A stretch of 64,000 nt of DNA from Ligula intestinalis (GCA_036362985.1 JAYGXS010000004.1:3272034-3336033); one strand, 5' to 3'; positions 51,932 to 63,540 are shown, counted from the first letter of the stretch. Numbers and translations are program-made. The notes: generated by a model not told the origin, from the sequence alone.

Positions 51932-52035
51932 GTGACGGAGCACCTGAGGTTAGGTATGGTTGGCTGGCTGGCTGGCTGAGGATGACTAAAAAAACAGAAA
52001 TGGCCATTCCAGTTTCCCTTGTCTTGATAGGTCGC
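51932..52035 (+). mobile_element. SINE family A, tail half of the split SINE
   Basis: GAGGTTAGGTATGGTTGGCT is followed by four TGGC units, then GAGGATGACTAAAAAAACAG and AAATGGCCATTCCAGTTTCC, CTTGTC. Confidence 0.7.
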
Positions 52036-53259
52036 ATCATTAAACTAAAACGTTGTCACTGCCTTCCAGGAAGACAACTGCATAACTTTTGCATTTTAAT
52101 AACCCCCATGGGATTTCACCCAATTGTATGCCCTAGTCTACAGAAAGCAAAGAGTACTCGTAACATAAGCTTTCTGAATGCACTGCAAAAACAAGACCCG
52201 CTGCCTATTCTGAATGAATTATGTCGAACTTTGCGCTATAAACACTTGTTGATGCACGTTTATCGATCGGTGCCTAAATCTACTCGCCCCGCTTTGCGTT
52301 GGGGCTCATTCTGGAGCCCCATCCTCAGCCACACGGCGGCTATTAGTGTTTGTTTCCGAAACATAACCCCACAATTACTGGGTGTGCAGTCGCCATACGC
52401 CTATTCCTCCTACCGAGAGTAGAACCTTTGATGAACGATAAGTTAGCATACAGGATGTCCTTTTGACGGCAGTTGGACATGTAATCCTGTACTATCCACT
52501 GTATAGTGTACCATGCAGAAGTTGCCGGTATATAAGCGTTAGTATGGGTCCCTACCCATATCTGAGGCAGCACTCACGTAGAAGATTGCTATTTTATATG
52601 TCTACACCACTGTAATAATTGCCAAATTCATTGAGGACGTTCGGACACGGCTGGTCGTGGAGCCTATAATAGCTGCACGTGTGCAAAGAAAATCAGCTCC
52701 GGGACGCCCTTCAGCTATCAACCCAATCACATGGTCCAAATAAGAAGGTAGTATGCTTTCATACCAAAAGTGCACAATTCGACTCACTAGCATTGAAGGG
52801 CAGCAGGTAAATGATTTGAGAAGCTCTTACTTGTCACGGGAAGCAAAGAAAGCTGCCATAAATCATCGCGTCAGGCGCTAAATGCTCTGAGCACCCGGCT
52901 CCTTCACAGTCATGAAGGCCTGGTAGTGTGACGTTGCACGCCGCCGTTTCCGTTTACTGGGCACGGCCCCCCCCACACCTCTCGGCGTTCCGTTCTGACA
53001 TGCCGAATCACGTCAGTACCACAAAGCAAAACTTCCTTCCTGGGGGAGGGGAGGTTGGTGTGTACAGGTGTCGGTTGACAATGTGCATGTATCCGCAGAC
53101 CACACAAACAATGATCAACTTCTGCTTACCCACCCGATACCTGTGCTACTGGGGTCGTGAAAAATTGCTCCAGAGAGCAGTAGCTCCAAACGAGGTCACC
53201 GAGAAGACCACACTCGGAGCAGGGACTGAGTAGTGAAGAAGGCTGATTGAGCACCGAAA
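52036..53259. other. no recognised gene
   Basis: A 164-aa frame spans 51928-52422 but begins in the SINE and shows no domain. Short frames at 52.9-53.2 kb are not convincing. Confidence 0.5.
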
Positions 53260-53330
53260 CAGTCTGCTAATTGTACTGAGCTTTCAAACTCGTCCAGGAG
53301 TTCATCTTCAGAGGTATGAGCAGCAACCAC
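53260..53330 (-). repeat. PLE-type end motif
   Basis: The minus strand reads CTCTGAAGATGAACTCCTGG, ACGAGTTTGAAAGCTCAGTA. AACTC/GAGTT can pair between CTGAAGA and GAAA. It lies just 5' of a plus-strand PLE. Confidence 0.45.
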
Positions 53331-53419
53331 AACAAGAGGACAATTATATGCGATATGAGAACACTATTCGGACTCACTGCAGCCGACCGGAGGAAAAGGT
53401 ACGCGTGGTCGGATATCTC

Positions 53420-53970
53420 TGCGACCATTTTTGTGTAAGGAATGTCCGAAGCCATTTATTAGCCGATTTCTACGTCTTTGTCCTCGGAGGACTCAGACAG
53501 AAACACCAATGAGGATATGGCACGCTCTGCCATACACCGGGGACGTCTCAGAAGCGACTGAGCACATAGCTGCGGGACTAGGTGATGGAATTGCACGCTG
53601 GCCCAAAGTTACCATGCGCAGCAGGTTGATGAAAAGGTTGGCTTCACCTCAGAGAGCAGCCTGGAGTAGTGTATTGTGCCCCATGGCTAAGCTGTCCTTC
53701 TAAGTACATAGGTTAAACTGAAAGCATGCTCGGATCGCGCATACAAGAACATATAATGGCTGTGCGATAGGGTGAAGAATCGTTGCAAGTTGTCACTCCC
53801 ACCTATGAAATGGGCCATGAGTTAAACTTCGCAGCCGTCAAGATACTCGTCCATGCCGGCAATAAGACGAGCCGACAACCGGTCGAAGCCCGGTCCACGG
53901 AGGGGAACTCAATCGATTGATATATGGATTTGGCGCTGGCGAAGAGAACTCTGCGCAGTCACCATCCACA
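53420..53970 (+). pseudogene. Penelope-like element linker plus GIY-YIG endonuclease, decayed
   Basis: The first frame gives MRIWHALPYTGDVSEATEHI and ARWPKVTMRSRLMKRLASPQ, the LPYI-GVSE...R-TLR-LM-KD linker that precedes the PLE endonuclease. The next part, in another frame, is KYIG*TESMLGSRIQEHIMA, VR*GEESLQVVTPTYEMGHE, LNFAAVKILVHAGNKTSRQ, and NSID*YMDL. This fits the usual KYIGQTGR-L-RI-EH--AVR...H-GH--F--A-IL...K--RE-LE...SINRHIDL series. Several stops and the frame change show it is inactive. The RT is not recognisable upstream. Confidence 0.75.
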
Positions 53971-54234
53971 GTGCGTTATGACAGTTGGTTGCTCCCTTTA
54001 GTTGTTTTTATTGTTATCTCTGATGATGTATTCCTATACGAGTTCAAAAGTTGAAGACAATGAACAAGCTCTTCTGCTACTCGACAGGCCTTCTCCTTTA
54101 CCCATGCAAACACCTGAAACACAAACTTCCTCATTCACCCCTTACTGTACAATTTTTGACAAACGCAGAAACAAAGTTGCTTTCAAAAGACGGGTGCTGT
54201 AGCGTGGGACCTCATTTAGCGCCCTGAAATTTCA

Positions 54235-54310
54235 AGGGTCTTTAGACTGCCTCGATTTTAAGCTCCGCAACCACAACTTTTCGACTATTCATCATCAGAC
54301 CTGTGCAGTA
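54235..54310 (-). repeat. PLE-type end motif
   Basis: On the minus strand GGTCTGATGATGAATAGTCG, AAAAGTTG resembles the CTGATGA...GAAA spacing. It lies about 270 bp after the 53.4-54.0 kb PLE coding remnant, where a 3' UTR would be, but in the opposite sense. Confidence 0.35.
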
Positions 54311-54904
54311 CTTTGCATCACGCAGGGCAAGGAAAGGATAACACAAACAGGGACGAAGTTTGTGATGTGTCTGGGAATGCAAAACAAGCTGGAAGGATTT
54401 ATTATCTAGAGCTTAGGTTAGGAAGCAAGTGAGGGTGGACAGAAAGATGTGCTTGCTTTTTGTCGTAGTGGGATGCGAATGGTGGTGTAAGCGGGTTCAA
54501 CTTCAGATAAGGTAGCTGTAGGGTTTGAACAAACAAGATCCGATTGGCCAACCGTACGCTCACTGCCTCTACAGTGCTAAATAAGTACCTAAGGGAGATT
54601 GGTAACATTTTGTAAAGGCTCCTCAGTTAAGGATTAATCGATTTAATGGCGAGCGACATTACTTTTATGCCCCCATGAAGTAAGGGCAGTTCAGGGACAA
54701 CAATTATCATGTGGGTTTTAGCGTGTGGCAGGTACGAAAAGTGGGCCGTACCTTGAATGACTACTGAAATAAAGCCAACAAAGTTTACTTACTTCGCAGG
54801 CAAGCTTAAGTGGCCCGCGGTTTTGGGTGTAATTCGACTACTGTCTAAACACTCGGGGAGATTATTTCAAGGCTAAATATACCGCTCAACCTATGGTTAA
54901 GGAT

Positions 54905-55035
54905 GGCTACTTAAACAGGATGCGGGAACAGGAACCACTCACGATATGTGACTTTGGCCAAATTTAGGGGAAATTAGGTTTAGGTTTAATGTGAATTGCA
55001 TATATTTTAGGCAGAGGGGTGACATAAAGGTCCTC
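54905..55035 (+). repeat. telomere-like TIR element, copy 7 (partial)
   Basis: GGCTACTTAAACAGGATGCG, GGAACAGGAACCACTCACGA, TATGTGACTTTGGCCAAATT, then TTAGGTTTAGGTTTAATG. The left edge is clear and the right edge is missing. Confidence 0.6.
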
Positions 55036-58000
55036 GTTTCGAGGTTTTGTCAAGCTAAAGTCCTACTTAGAATGGAATTGATTCAGATTACAAATAGGAC
55101 CTGCCACTGAAGCCCAATTCTTGGCTGACATACGTCCTAACAACAGGACGAGGATACTCCTCCGACAGGTAGACTAACTTGCGGTTTGGGCCAATGAAAT
55201 AGGAGCGGTTGAGGAGGAGGAGGTGGAGGAGAAGAAGAGACAGAATGGCTTACTTAAAGCCCAGAGAGAGAGAGAGAGTTCACCCGCAAGAATCCTCACT
55301 TCAGACAGTCGACCACGACCAGAAACACCAATGGAAAACGCTCCTGCCTTTCTGGATTTGGGAGCCTTTTATTTCAGTCCGGCCTTCACGCTTGCGGGTG
55401 GGGGGGGGGCGAGTGGATAGGAGATAACTGAAGTCTGAGCGGAAGATGTCTATACACAGTAGAGGCATGCGCTAGCGCGCGAGCGTGGTAGCAGGGACAG
55501 GGCTGGCTCTTAGAGAGCACTTCAACGCAGGCTCAAGGAGTGATTGTGCAGACGAGTGGAATGCTGTCTCCTTCCCCCACCCTCTCCAACTCAGACTCAC
55601 CGGTCGGGCTAGTGGAAGTCGACCTTGGCGTTTCCGAGTCGGTGGACACATCCTGGGGGAAGGGGGGAGCTGGAGCGAGGCGACCAGAGGCGCGTAGGAA
55701 CGGCAGGTGAGGACGGGAGGTAGAGGCGATAGCTTCTGCCGCGTGCTATGGCTTGCGCAACGCGACAGCCGCGGGCAGTTTCGACCACTCCCCCCCCCTC
55801 CTCTCCTCCCCTGCTTCAAGTTAGGCCTCGAAATCTGTCCCAATTGGCACTTCCAAGGATTCGTCTCCCCCGAGCGCAGTGGCAACAAACGGGACATTTT
55901 CGCTCGTTAGTTATCACGCTCTAGACAAGGCAGCACAAGTTACGGTGGCAGGCGATGTCGGCTCTCGTAACTCGAGTTTCAAGTCCACCATGCAATAGAT
56001 GTCCTACTCCGGAAAAACACATTTTTGTTTATCTAATACACTCCGCCAGAATGTCTAAATGGACGTTAGCATTTGCTATAAACAGCTACCAGAAGTAGGG
56101 GGCGGGGATTAAAGTCCTAGTCTTTCCAACTGATTCACATGACAGCACTGTGACGAATGTCGCCATGCAAACTACCGACTGTCGGCAGGGCGAATACACG
56201 TTTGATTGATGGACTGGGAACCAGTGCGCACTAATATGATCACCGATTATATGTCCACCGCCCCAAGACCATATTGATATTGAGCCTGTGTAGTTAATGG
56301 GATCCACCACACCCTGCTAGATTGCGTATTATTTTTTTTCTATAGAGATGTACGCTGTATTTTAATACAAACATAAAAATGTTCAGTCAAGCTGGCTCTA
56401 TTCACAGAGATTAGAAGATAGATCAATAAAATAAGCAAGACTTAAAGCATTTCAATTCAATGCACATGTATTATGGAGAAAGTTCCGATATCGGTTTTCA
56501 TTTTTCAGTCTCTTTACGTGTGAGATAGCGTGCTATAAATGGCAATAGAGAACACTGATATTACGCTGTACTGCAGGACATACATCAAAGCCTTGTCGCA
56601 TGGTACGGGAAGACTTCGCAGCTATTCATTTTAAAATGAAGGTGGCGGACAACACAATGAAGAATTCGGTCAACAAACTGTTTGGTCGTTGTCTAGTGTC
56701 ATTGTATTACAATAGAAACTAAAAAGCTTAAAAACACTGAAGCTGAAGGGAGCATTCGGAGGATACGTTTAAATAAGCCTATTTACACAAAGTTGGAAAA
56801 ATTGCCGGAGACCAGTAGGACATAAAGGGGAAAATGCAAACCTTTATAAAAAGCCAGATTAAGGTTTATGTGGTAGAATTTTATTCGGTAACAGGTGACG
56901 TTAAGTACTACGGGGAAGTAACAGTGACATTTAGCGTTTGTGAGAAAGTGTGCGAGCTCTTGAAAGAGAAAGGAAAAATAGCAGTTTGATTTCTAACGCT
57001 GGTGATCCTTTTGCAAGCATCAGATACAAAAGTGAAGTGCGCAGGAGTCGAAGAAAGTGTTTTTATGAGTCAATAAACAGTTACTTACATCTCTTATTCG
57101 GGTACTAACCACGAGCCTAGGCAAAAGTTTCACATATTTTCTGGAGCTGGTCAACGTGAGGTCCATAAATGGATTCGCCGTAAGTTTTACCAACAATGTT
57201 GGGCTTGACACGGCAATAAGTTGACCTGCCTCAGCCAATATGGCAAGTAAGGTTATATTGAAGCATAAGGCGATGCATTTTTGCGTGTTTGAACCACAAG
57301 CATAACTCTGACCTTAACCAAAATTGGAATTAAGCGAAAGGCCACCTGCAATACGGGCTGAGGTATTCATTTCTGTACCCTTCCGCATCGAAGTGTGGAA
57401 TTTAAAGATCAACAGGAATGCCATCGAAAATGAACCGCATTTTCCGACACTCGGACGTTGAAGTTCATCAACCAGCATGTTGATCCGTTCTCCATCCAAA
57501 ATATTCGTAGTAAAGAGATTAAGTTCATCACAAAACTTTGTTGCCAATGAAAAAGAACAGCAGATCAAGCAATTCGTTAGTAAAACTAAGCAGGACGTAG
57601 CCCATCCTCATTCCCCTGAATTAATTAACGCGGAGCCTTATCATCCCATGCTCCTGCTAAACGTCATTGCTACGTCGTAAGATCTGAGGAAACAGCAGAG
57701 ATGAACTCCTGTCGACTGTCTTTGTAAGGGATGGAGGAGGTAGGAGACCTCAGTGTACAGATACTGCGCCGAAGAGTCGGGTATCCTAGCTTGTAGTACA
57801 CAAATGAGTTCCTAGATAACCGACGAACCAGGGGCTGACACTTTCCGCGGCTCGAGAATTCTAATTGTGAAATGGGCTTGTTAAGCATTATTATCTCGAA
57901 GTGTCACCTGTCATATTGTAGCTAGTCCGTTGAAAGGTGCAGATACGTGAGAATTCGACGGGTTTTGCGTGCGTTGTAATTTCTTCGAGAGCTGCCAAGG

Positions 58001-58134
58001 CTGCCTCTACAATAGCTTTCGATAAGTGATCTGAAGTGGTGCATTAATCAGTTACAGAGCTTGTAGAAAGAAGAGCCCATAAACCAACAGCACTAAACTA
58101 CAACAGCCGCGATACAACAAAGAAAAGCGGCTTC
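55036..58134. other. no recognised gene
   Basis: 55.2-55.9 kb is GC-rich with purine runs ((GAG)n, (GA)n) and overlapping frames on both strands typical of biased composition. 56.3-57.9 kb is AT-rich. No domain found. Confidence 0.5.
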
Positions 58135-58234
58135 NNNNNNNNNNNNNNNNNNNNNNNNNNNNNNNNNNNNNNNNNNNNNNNNNNNNNNNNNNNNNNNNNN
58201 NNNNNNNNNNNNNNNNNNNNNNNNNNNNNNNNNN
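58135..58234. other. assembly gap, 100 N
   Basis: A conventional scaffold gap of 100 N. It hides the start of the PLE reverse transcriptase that resumes at 58237. Confidence 0.99.
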
Positions 58235-58236
58235 TG

Positions 58237-59188
58237 TGTACCAAGAATGTCCAATTTCTGTTTGATGGCCAATTCTATCGACAAATTGACGGAATCGCAA
58301 TGGGAAGCCCGCTTGGACCAACCTTTGCAGACACATTCATGGGCCATCTGGAAGAAAAAGTACTCGCAAAATTGAACCACACAACACTCTACAGACGATA
58401 TGTAGACGATGTTTCCACGATTGTGGAGAACATAAAAGAAGCTGAGGAATTATTGTCCACAATGAACAGGCCGCATCCAAAGATAAAATTTACTATGGAA
58501 CCAGAACGAGCTAACCAACTGTCTTTCCTCGATGTCCACTTGTCCAGACTGACAGATGGCTCCATTTCACGGAGGGTCTACCACAAGAATACCTGGAAAG
58601 GTCAGCATTTACATTATCTAAGTTTTGTTCCCATTCAATGGAAACGTAACTTGGTATGTAACCTTTTCCAGAGGACTAGAAAAATCTGCTCCGAGGATAT
58701 TTTGAACGCAGAATTAGGCTGTCTCAAAGATACTTTACTGAACCGTGGATATCCACCTCAGTTTATAGACAAATATAGCAAACCCTTGTGACCCAAAATG
58801 AACGAACATTCAGCTCCTAAAAAGCCAGTATTTGTATCCTTGCCCTTCAATGGTGATAACATCTTAAACACTATTAAGAGGCACCTACTCAAGGCTATAG
58901 AAAGAACCTATTACGCCGCTGAACTTATATTCTGCTCTCCAACAAAGCCCTTGCCAATTCCTTGTGTTAAGAATGCCTTACCTTTGCACGCCACCTCCAA
59001 CTGGGTTTATGAATTCACACGCACTTGCGGATGCAAGTACATAGGGCGAACGCAAAGGCAATTGGCAGCCAAAGCCAATGAGCACCTGCCTAGTTGGTTA
59101 TTCAAACAAGAAAACCGATCCCCTCGTTCCTCTATTACAGAACACTTGCTGGACACGGGTCATTCTGTAGACTCTATAACTTTATTCT
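58237..59188 (+). pseudogene. Penelope-like element RT palm plus GIY-YIG, one stop
   Basis: Directly after the gap the frame reads FLFDGQFYRQIDGIAMGSPL, GPTFADTFMGHLEEKV, then LYRRYVDDVSTIVEN with the catalytic YVDD intact. LSFLDVHLSRLTDGSISRRV, YHKNTWKGQHLHYLSFVPIQ and KRNLVCNLFQRTRKICSEDI follow. A TGA at 58789-58791 interrupts the linker. The same frame then gives KKPVFVSLPFNGDNILNTIK, VYEFTRTCGCKYIGRTQRQL, NEHLPSWLFKQENRSPRSSI and TEHLLDTGHSVDSITL. Thus RT and endonuclease are both recognisable; part of the RT fingers is lost to the gap. The last ~60 codons before the natural end are frameshifted (compare the intact 37.0-kb copy). Confidence 0.9.
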
Positions 59189-59600
59189 GAGTTCTTGTTG
59201 AACACGAACATCTCGAATCTTGTGCTACCTGGAGGCAGCCTGTACAAGACGCTTTAAACCGGACCTATGCAAACAGTTGAGGCATGTGGTTAACCTGCCC
59301 TTGCCTTGGTAACTACAGGCCTCCAGATTTGCGCATTCCCATTCCCCCTTTATTCCCGCAACCCAATTTCCCTGTTCCCTCCCACCTCGTTTACCTTCCT
59401 TCCTTACTAATTAGTCTTAATTAGCCTTAGTGATTATGACCTATGACGTTTCTGTACAAACTCAATTTCGTAATTTTCTCGTTCATGAACCTTTAACGCA
59501 CTGCGTGGATGCAACTGACGAGCACTCATGAAATTTTATGGATCCATTAAAATTTTGAATTACTATTTTCAAGGTCCTACAATTAGTTCATGTCACCCGG
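59189..59600 (+). repeat. PLE frameshifted C-terminus and 3' UTR
   Basis: After the frame is lost, nucleotides still match 36940-37310: GAACACGAACATCTCGAATC, TTGTGCTACCTGGAGGCAGC, ACGCTTTAAACCGGACCT, then CCTATGACGTTTCTGTACAA. This gives the 3' boundary, roughly 59.6 kb. Confidence 0.7.
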
Positions 59601-59689
59601 TCGTCTAGTCGTCGCTGTCTGGACACCAGTTGTCAATATCTCATCATCGTCTTGCGGCATGATAGGAGGTGTGCGGACGGATGTTGAGT

Positions 59690-60700
59690 TTATCTTCGGC
59701 CGGGGAACTTTAGGGACTCTACAAACGCCTTCTGCGCACATAAGATCGGTTTAGTGGGGTGTATGGCAACTGCCTCTGCCATCGCAAGTATCCGTCGACG
59801 CAGAAACTTGGAATGCTTCGCCGGTGCTTTATACAAGACTCGAGACGTTTGGTTTATGTCTACCCGATGACTGCTGTCCACTAAGTGAACCAAAATCACG
59901 GTAGATATTGACTTTACCTCGTTTCTGTTTGGCCAGAATATATGGTGTTCTCGCATGCGCTTGAATAACCACCTAGTTGTTCGACCAACGTAATCTGCGC
60001 TACAGGAGCATGTGAAGTTGTAGATGCACATTGATGAGGTCTGGAACATAAGTCTATCCTTGCCTCTAAGGCAAAGAATTGGAGTGCTTGAAAATGCTAA
60101 TTTTAACTTAGCTGCTGGATATTTGCGCACGATTGCAGCGTTCAGGTGAAGCTGTAGAAATTCACTTGCTGTATCTGCTTGAAAAGGCAATGTAAGGAAT
60201 AAGGTTTTCTTCTCAGCCGTCAGCGCTTCCGGTTTTGGTGGACGTCCCTCTAGGAATTTTCTTCTAGGCTGTTTTTGGTGAGTGCGAGTGCCTCTAGAGA
60301 ACATATTCTCCTAGCTTGGTTCATGAGGCAGCGGACTAGGCCTCGTTTTTTGACTTAGTGAGACAAAACTGTAGAAATTTGTGTATTGTACTGTCCAAGT
60401 TTTCCTTCGAAATACAGTTCTACTTATTGTTCCGTCAGATCTTCTACTAAGAAGTACGTCTAGAAAAAGGAGTCCCTCTCTGTCCTTTTTTTCTAGAGTG
60501 AAGGCTTAAGCCGGGCTGCACTTGATTCACTTACTTAAGAAAGTGTACACATAGTAGTTCCGTCTACTTCTACAAATATATCATCCACATAGGTAGTTTA
60601 TAATAGAGAAAGTTTGTTGCTCTCAAATTTGCCCATAAAGGCATCAGCTAATATCGATTCTAGCGGTGATCCCATCGCTAATACAACTGGGCCCTGACAA
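59690..60700 (-). pseudogene. Penelope-like element RT plus GIY-YIG on the minus strand
   Basis: The minus-strand upstream part is broken but readable: VLAMGSPLESILADAFMGKF, YVDDIFVEVDGT (active site kept), and RGLVRCLMNQARRICS. The downstream part is one 204-aa frame: TLFLTLPFQADTASEFLQLH, SSMCIYNFTCSCSADYVGRT, TRWLFKRMREHH, VILVHLVDSSHRVD, and LRRRILAMAEAVAIHPTKPI. Compared with the 17-kb copy it has lost Ala in AEHI/PAW and shows YVGRT for YIGRT. Both RT and endonuclease are visible, but several stops occur before the endonuclease. It lies tail-to-tail with the plus-strand PLE at 58.2-59.6 kb. Confidence 0.8.
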
Positions 60701-61204
60701 CAGAATTCTGGGGCTGGGGGTACGTAAGGTGTGCGACCAACTCAAATTTTACCGGAAAATCTTAACGAAGAACACACTCCAAACTTCTAGCTGGCCTTCT
60801 TTAAATTCAGTTCGGGCATTGGACTCAGATGCTTGTTTGTTCTTGTGATATGCTAGTCACAATTTCCTCGATCCAGAACTCAATCCATGCATAGAGATTA
60901 ATCGAGCTGATTGGAACCAAAGGCTGTTTCTCGCTGTTTCAATAGACGGACACCTGGCATTATCAGCTTTCACACATGTCTCGCAGTTAGGTGCTTCTGT
61001 TTCCATGCCAATCTTTGTGCACGTTTTAGACAACTCAGTTTTCTTTCCAAGGAAAGTAATGCACGAACTCGGAGAAATTCCTTCGGACCATTTCATTTCA
61101 GGCTCAGTTTATAGGAATGTTTGAGTTAAAATCCATCAGCTACTGTTGAATAACCGCATACTACTCATGACCTGTAAACATATAGTCAGTAGTATATAAA
61201 TTAT
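60701..61204. other. no recognised gene
   Basis: It may contain worn upstream PLE sequence on the minus strand before AMGSPL, but no motif is convincing. Confidence 0.4.
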
Positions 61205-61510
61205 ACAGCATCATACATCCAGTATCGCCAATTGCAATGGTTTGGCCATGTCCTGCGCAAGCCATGGATGGAACTCTGCAGATTGGTCATGAACCCCTCT
61301 CGAAGTGCAACCTGGAGAAACTGATATGGCGGTCAACTGAAGACATGGCTCAGCAATGTCAAGTCGGAAGTCGAACGGATGGGCCTCATAAACGTTTGCG
61401 GCTTGCGAAACTGGAACAAACAATGGGTTAACGTTTGCGAGGAGCTTGCTTCCGATCACCGCCAATAGGCCGCCGCTATCCATGATATCCATGAAGCTGA
61501 TTCATCAAAC
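61205..61510 (+). pseudogene. RTE-like LINE C-terminal fragment
   Basis: The plus-strand frame reads YRQLQWFGHVLRKPWMELCR, LVMNPSRSATWRN, stop, GGQLKTWLSNVKSEVERMGL, INVCGLRNWNKQWVNVCEEL and ASDHRQ*AAAIHDIHEADSS. It matches the RLQWFGHVLR...GGQLKTW...W...C-ELASDR-QW-AAI-DI-EA order at the C-terminus of RTE-type LINEs. Two stops are present. Everything upstream, including RT, is missing. Confidence 0.75.
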
Positions 61511-61699
61511 ATCAGAAGCTAATCGAATATAGTAAAGTAAATGAAAAGTATACAAATGCGTAATGATTTACCACACTAGTAGCACAGGTACATGCTAAAA
61601 ACCCGGACATGCGTTGTTCACTGACCATGTGCCACTGCGCGAGGTAGCTGCGAGGGGTTCGGCTCATTAGTGGATTTTGTCCCCTAAAGGGGCCGCTTA

Positions 61700-61860
61700 G
61701 TAGATGCGGTAGACCAACACGGGGGCTAGATGAGGGCAGGCGTTGTTCGGGTTGCGCTCCCATAACAAAAGCCGAATATGTGGGGGGGGGGGGGGGGGGG
61801 GACACGCGTAGGTGTAGGTTCGTGCCGCTCCAGCCACTTGCGCTCGATCCCACCTCCGGT
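61700..61860 (+). repeat. dispersed repeat R1, copy 2, with 20-bp poly(G)
   Basis: TAGACCAACACGGGGGCTAG, ATGAGGGCAGGCGTTGTTCG, GGTTGCGCTCCCATAA and ACACGCGTAGG match 7456-7560. The poly(G) at 61782-61801 is in the position of GGGGAGGCGGCTCGGTGG in copy 1. Confidence 0.6.
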
Positions 61861-62189
61861 CTTCTTGACTTTGCCTTGACACCACACACAGGTGTGTCAG
61901 GGAACGAGAGAGAGAGTGAGGCAGATACATCGCAAGCCTACTCTTGCTTAGAACATATCCACCCGCCACTCACCGTCCCTACATCGTCAGCCTGTTGAAC
62001 ACACAGAGACTTCATCGGATATGTCAGGCGAACTGTCATCAATGGGTCCCCAAAGGTGCCCCATAGGTCCTCCCCCCCCCAAGAATGTCTGGCTTCCTGA
62101 CACATTTAGGTGTCAACAAGAGAAAGTTTCAGTAGAATGAAAACGCTGCCAATTGAGGCACAAGGCTCACCGGGGTCCGAGGCCGCGAA

Positions 62190-62250
62190 ATTGTCACAAC
62201 TGGGTCAATTGAATTATTCAACTCTGTGACCCCTCCCAACAAGTAAGTGT
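62190..62250 (+). mobile_element. SINE family B, tail only
   Basis: CAACTGGGTCAATTGAATTA, TTCAACTCTGTGACCCCTCC is about 80% similar to the tail at 62495-62540. Confidence 0.5.
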
Positions 62251-62397
62251 GCCGAGTAGTCATCTGGTGGATTCTAGACTAGTGGCTTAGGAAATCCCGC
62301 CTGGGCATTCGGTTTACTGTATCAGTATTCGTGAATCTAATAAGTTGCAATTAGCTGGGCAGGCAAATCGATCAAAGTGCGATTAAATTCGCGGTTT

Positions 62398-62545
62398 CCG
62401 ATGAATCCCGCAGCTCAGTTAGTAGAACGTTGACTGCGCTCAAGCTTTTCGTTGTTGAAGTGTGTTCAAATCCCACCAAGGTTGCGACCTTTCCACAATT
62501 GGGTCAATTAAATTATTCAAATCTGCCACGCCCTCCTAATAATTG
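62398..62545 (+). mobile_element. SINE family B, complete copy
   Basis: A-box-like GCAGCTCAGTTAGTAGAACG and B-box-like GTGTTCAAATCCCACC are followed by CCACAATTGGGTCAATTAAA, TTATTCAAATCTGCCACGCC. It is a tRNA-derived head with a family-specific tail. Confidence 0.65.
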
Positions 62546-62929
62546 AGGCATCATCTGTTTGATGAAATGTCTCGCGCCTGTTTACTTGCCTTCGACACTT
62601 TCGGTAACCGGGACCTGCTACCGAGTCCTTCGTATTTTAATGTCTCGATCGATGATCTCGGAGTCTGAATTTTCATGTTAACATATACTGGCCAATTTTC
62701 TTTAACCGACCGCAGGTACATACGCCATCCTAGAACAAAGGTCAAACGGTCAAATGGTTAGGCAATATTGCAGTGACTAAATGGCCTAACTTACTCTCCG
62801 TAGCAATTATCGCCCCCCACCAACTCTCCCCCTTGTCCAAGGCTAACTGCTCCAACCGGGCTGTCAGTAATAAGGGCTCTCAAATACTAAATCAGGGTGG
62901 GAGAGAAACCTGCAAAGGTGCAGTAAGAA
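62546..62929. other. no recognised gene
   Basis: No repeat or coding match was seen between the SINE and the PLE 3' end. Confidence 0.5.
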
Positions 62930-63540
62930 GAAGCAGATAACACCGATAGGACAATAAATTTATCCACCTGAAGTTTCGAATTCAGTTCCGGATCCATCAT
63001 GAGTGACAGTAGCAAAATCGGGTAATTCATACACAGAGAGTCGCAGTAGGATCCAGTTACTATACTACGGCATATCTACGACAATTAACGGCTTCCCCTA
63101 TCAAAGAAAATGGCCCGTCTGCGCGCTAATTGCTTGATGGTCGGCATGCGGGCAGTGACCTGTTGAACTTTCATCCCACATGACAGAATCGGACGTGATG
63201 ATTGCTCGGCCATCTAGTTTCCCGACGTTGGCGTTAGATGACACGTTGGCCTGCGCGTTCCCGACGTGGCGACTGGCTTTGGCCGAATTGGGCCTCAGCT
63301 GCGAATATGGATTTGGCAGCTCTTTGTACTTGTTCATAGAATGGAGGCCCATGAATGTTAACTCAGGTATTTCGCGAAATATACGATAGCCACTTCTTGT
63401 GATAATGTCGGCCTCATCAAATTTGAACGTGTGGCCGAGTCTCGTCGAGTCAGCCGCAACTTGAAAACTGGCATCATTTTTCCGCAGTGCTACGGCGTGT
63501 TTTGGCATCTTTGCTTGGCAAACGTTAAAAAGTCTAGCTT
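62930..63540 (-). pseudogene. Penelope-like element C-terminus and 3' end
   Basis: The minus-strand frame (63508-63101) reads PKHAVALRKNDASFQVAADS, TRLGHTFKFDEADIITRSGY, RIFREIPELTFMGLHSMNKY, and PNPYSQLRPNSAKAS. It is a diverged relative of the 22.4-22.9 kb PLE tail (FKFDEAEIL, RELLESWFSG). Further along the minus strand, CTCATGATGGATCCGGAACT, GAATTCGAAACTTCAGGTGG, ATAAATTTATTGTCCTATCG and a CTTCTTCT edge is the family 3' end. Coding homology is limited to the C-terminal third of the GIY-YIG region. Confidence 0.75.

Noticed and set aside
51365..51943. 192-aa minus-strand frame at 51.4-51.9 kb
   Set aside because: The plus strand matches LINE C-terminal motifs in order, while the minus frame has no recognised family.
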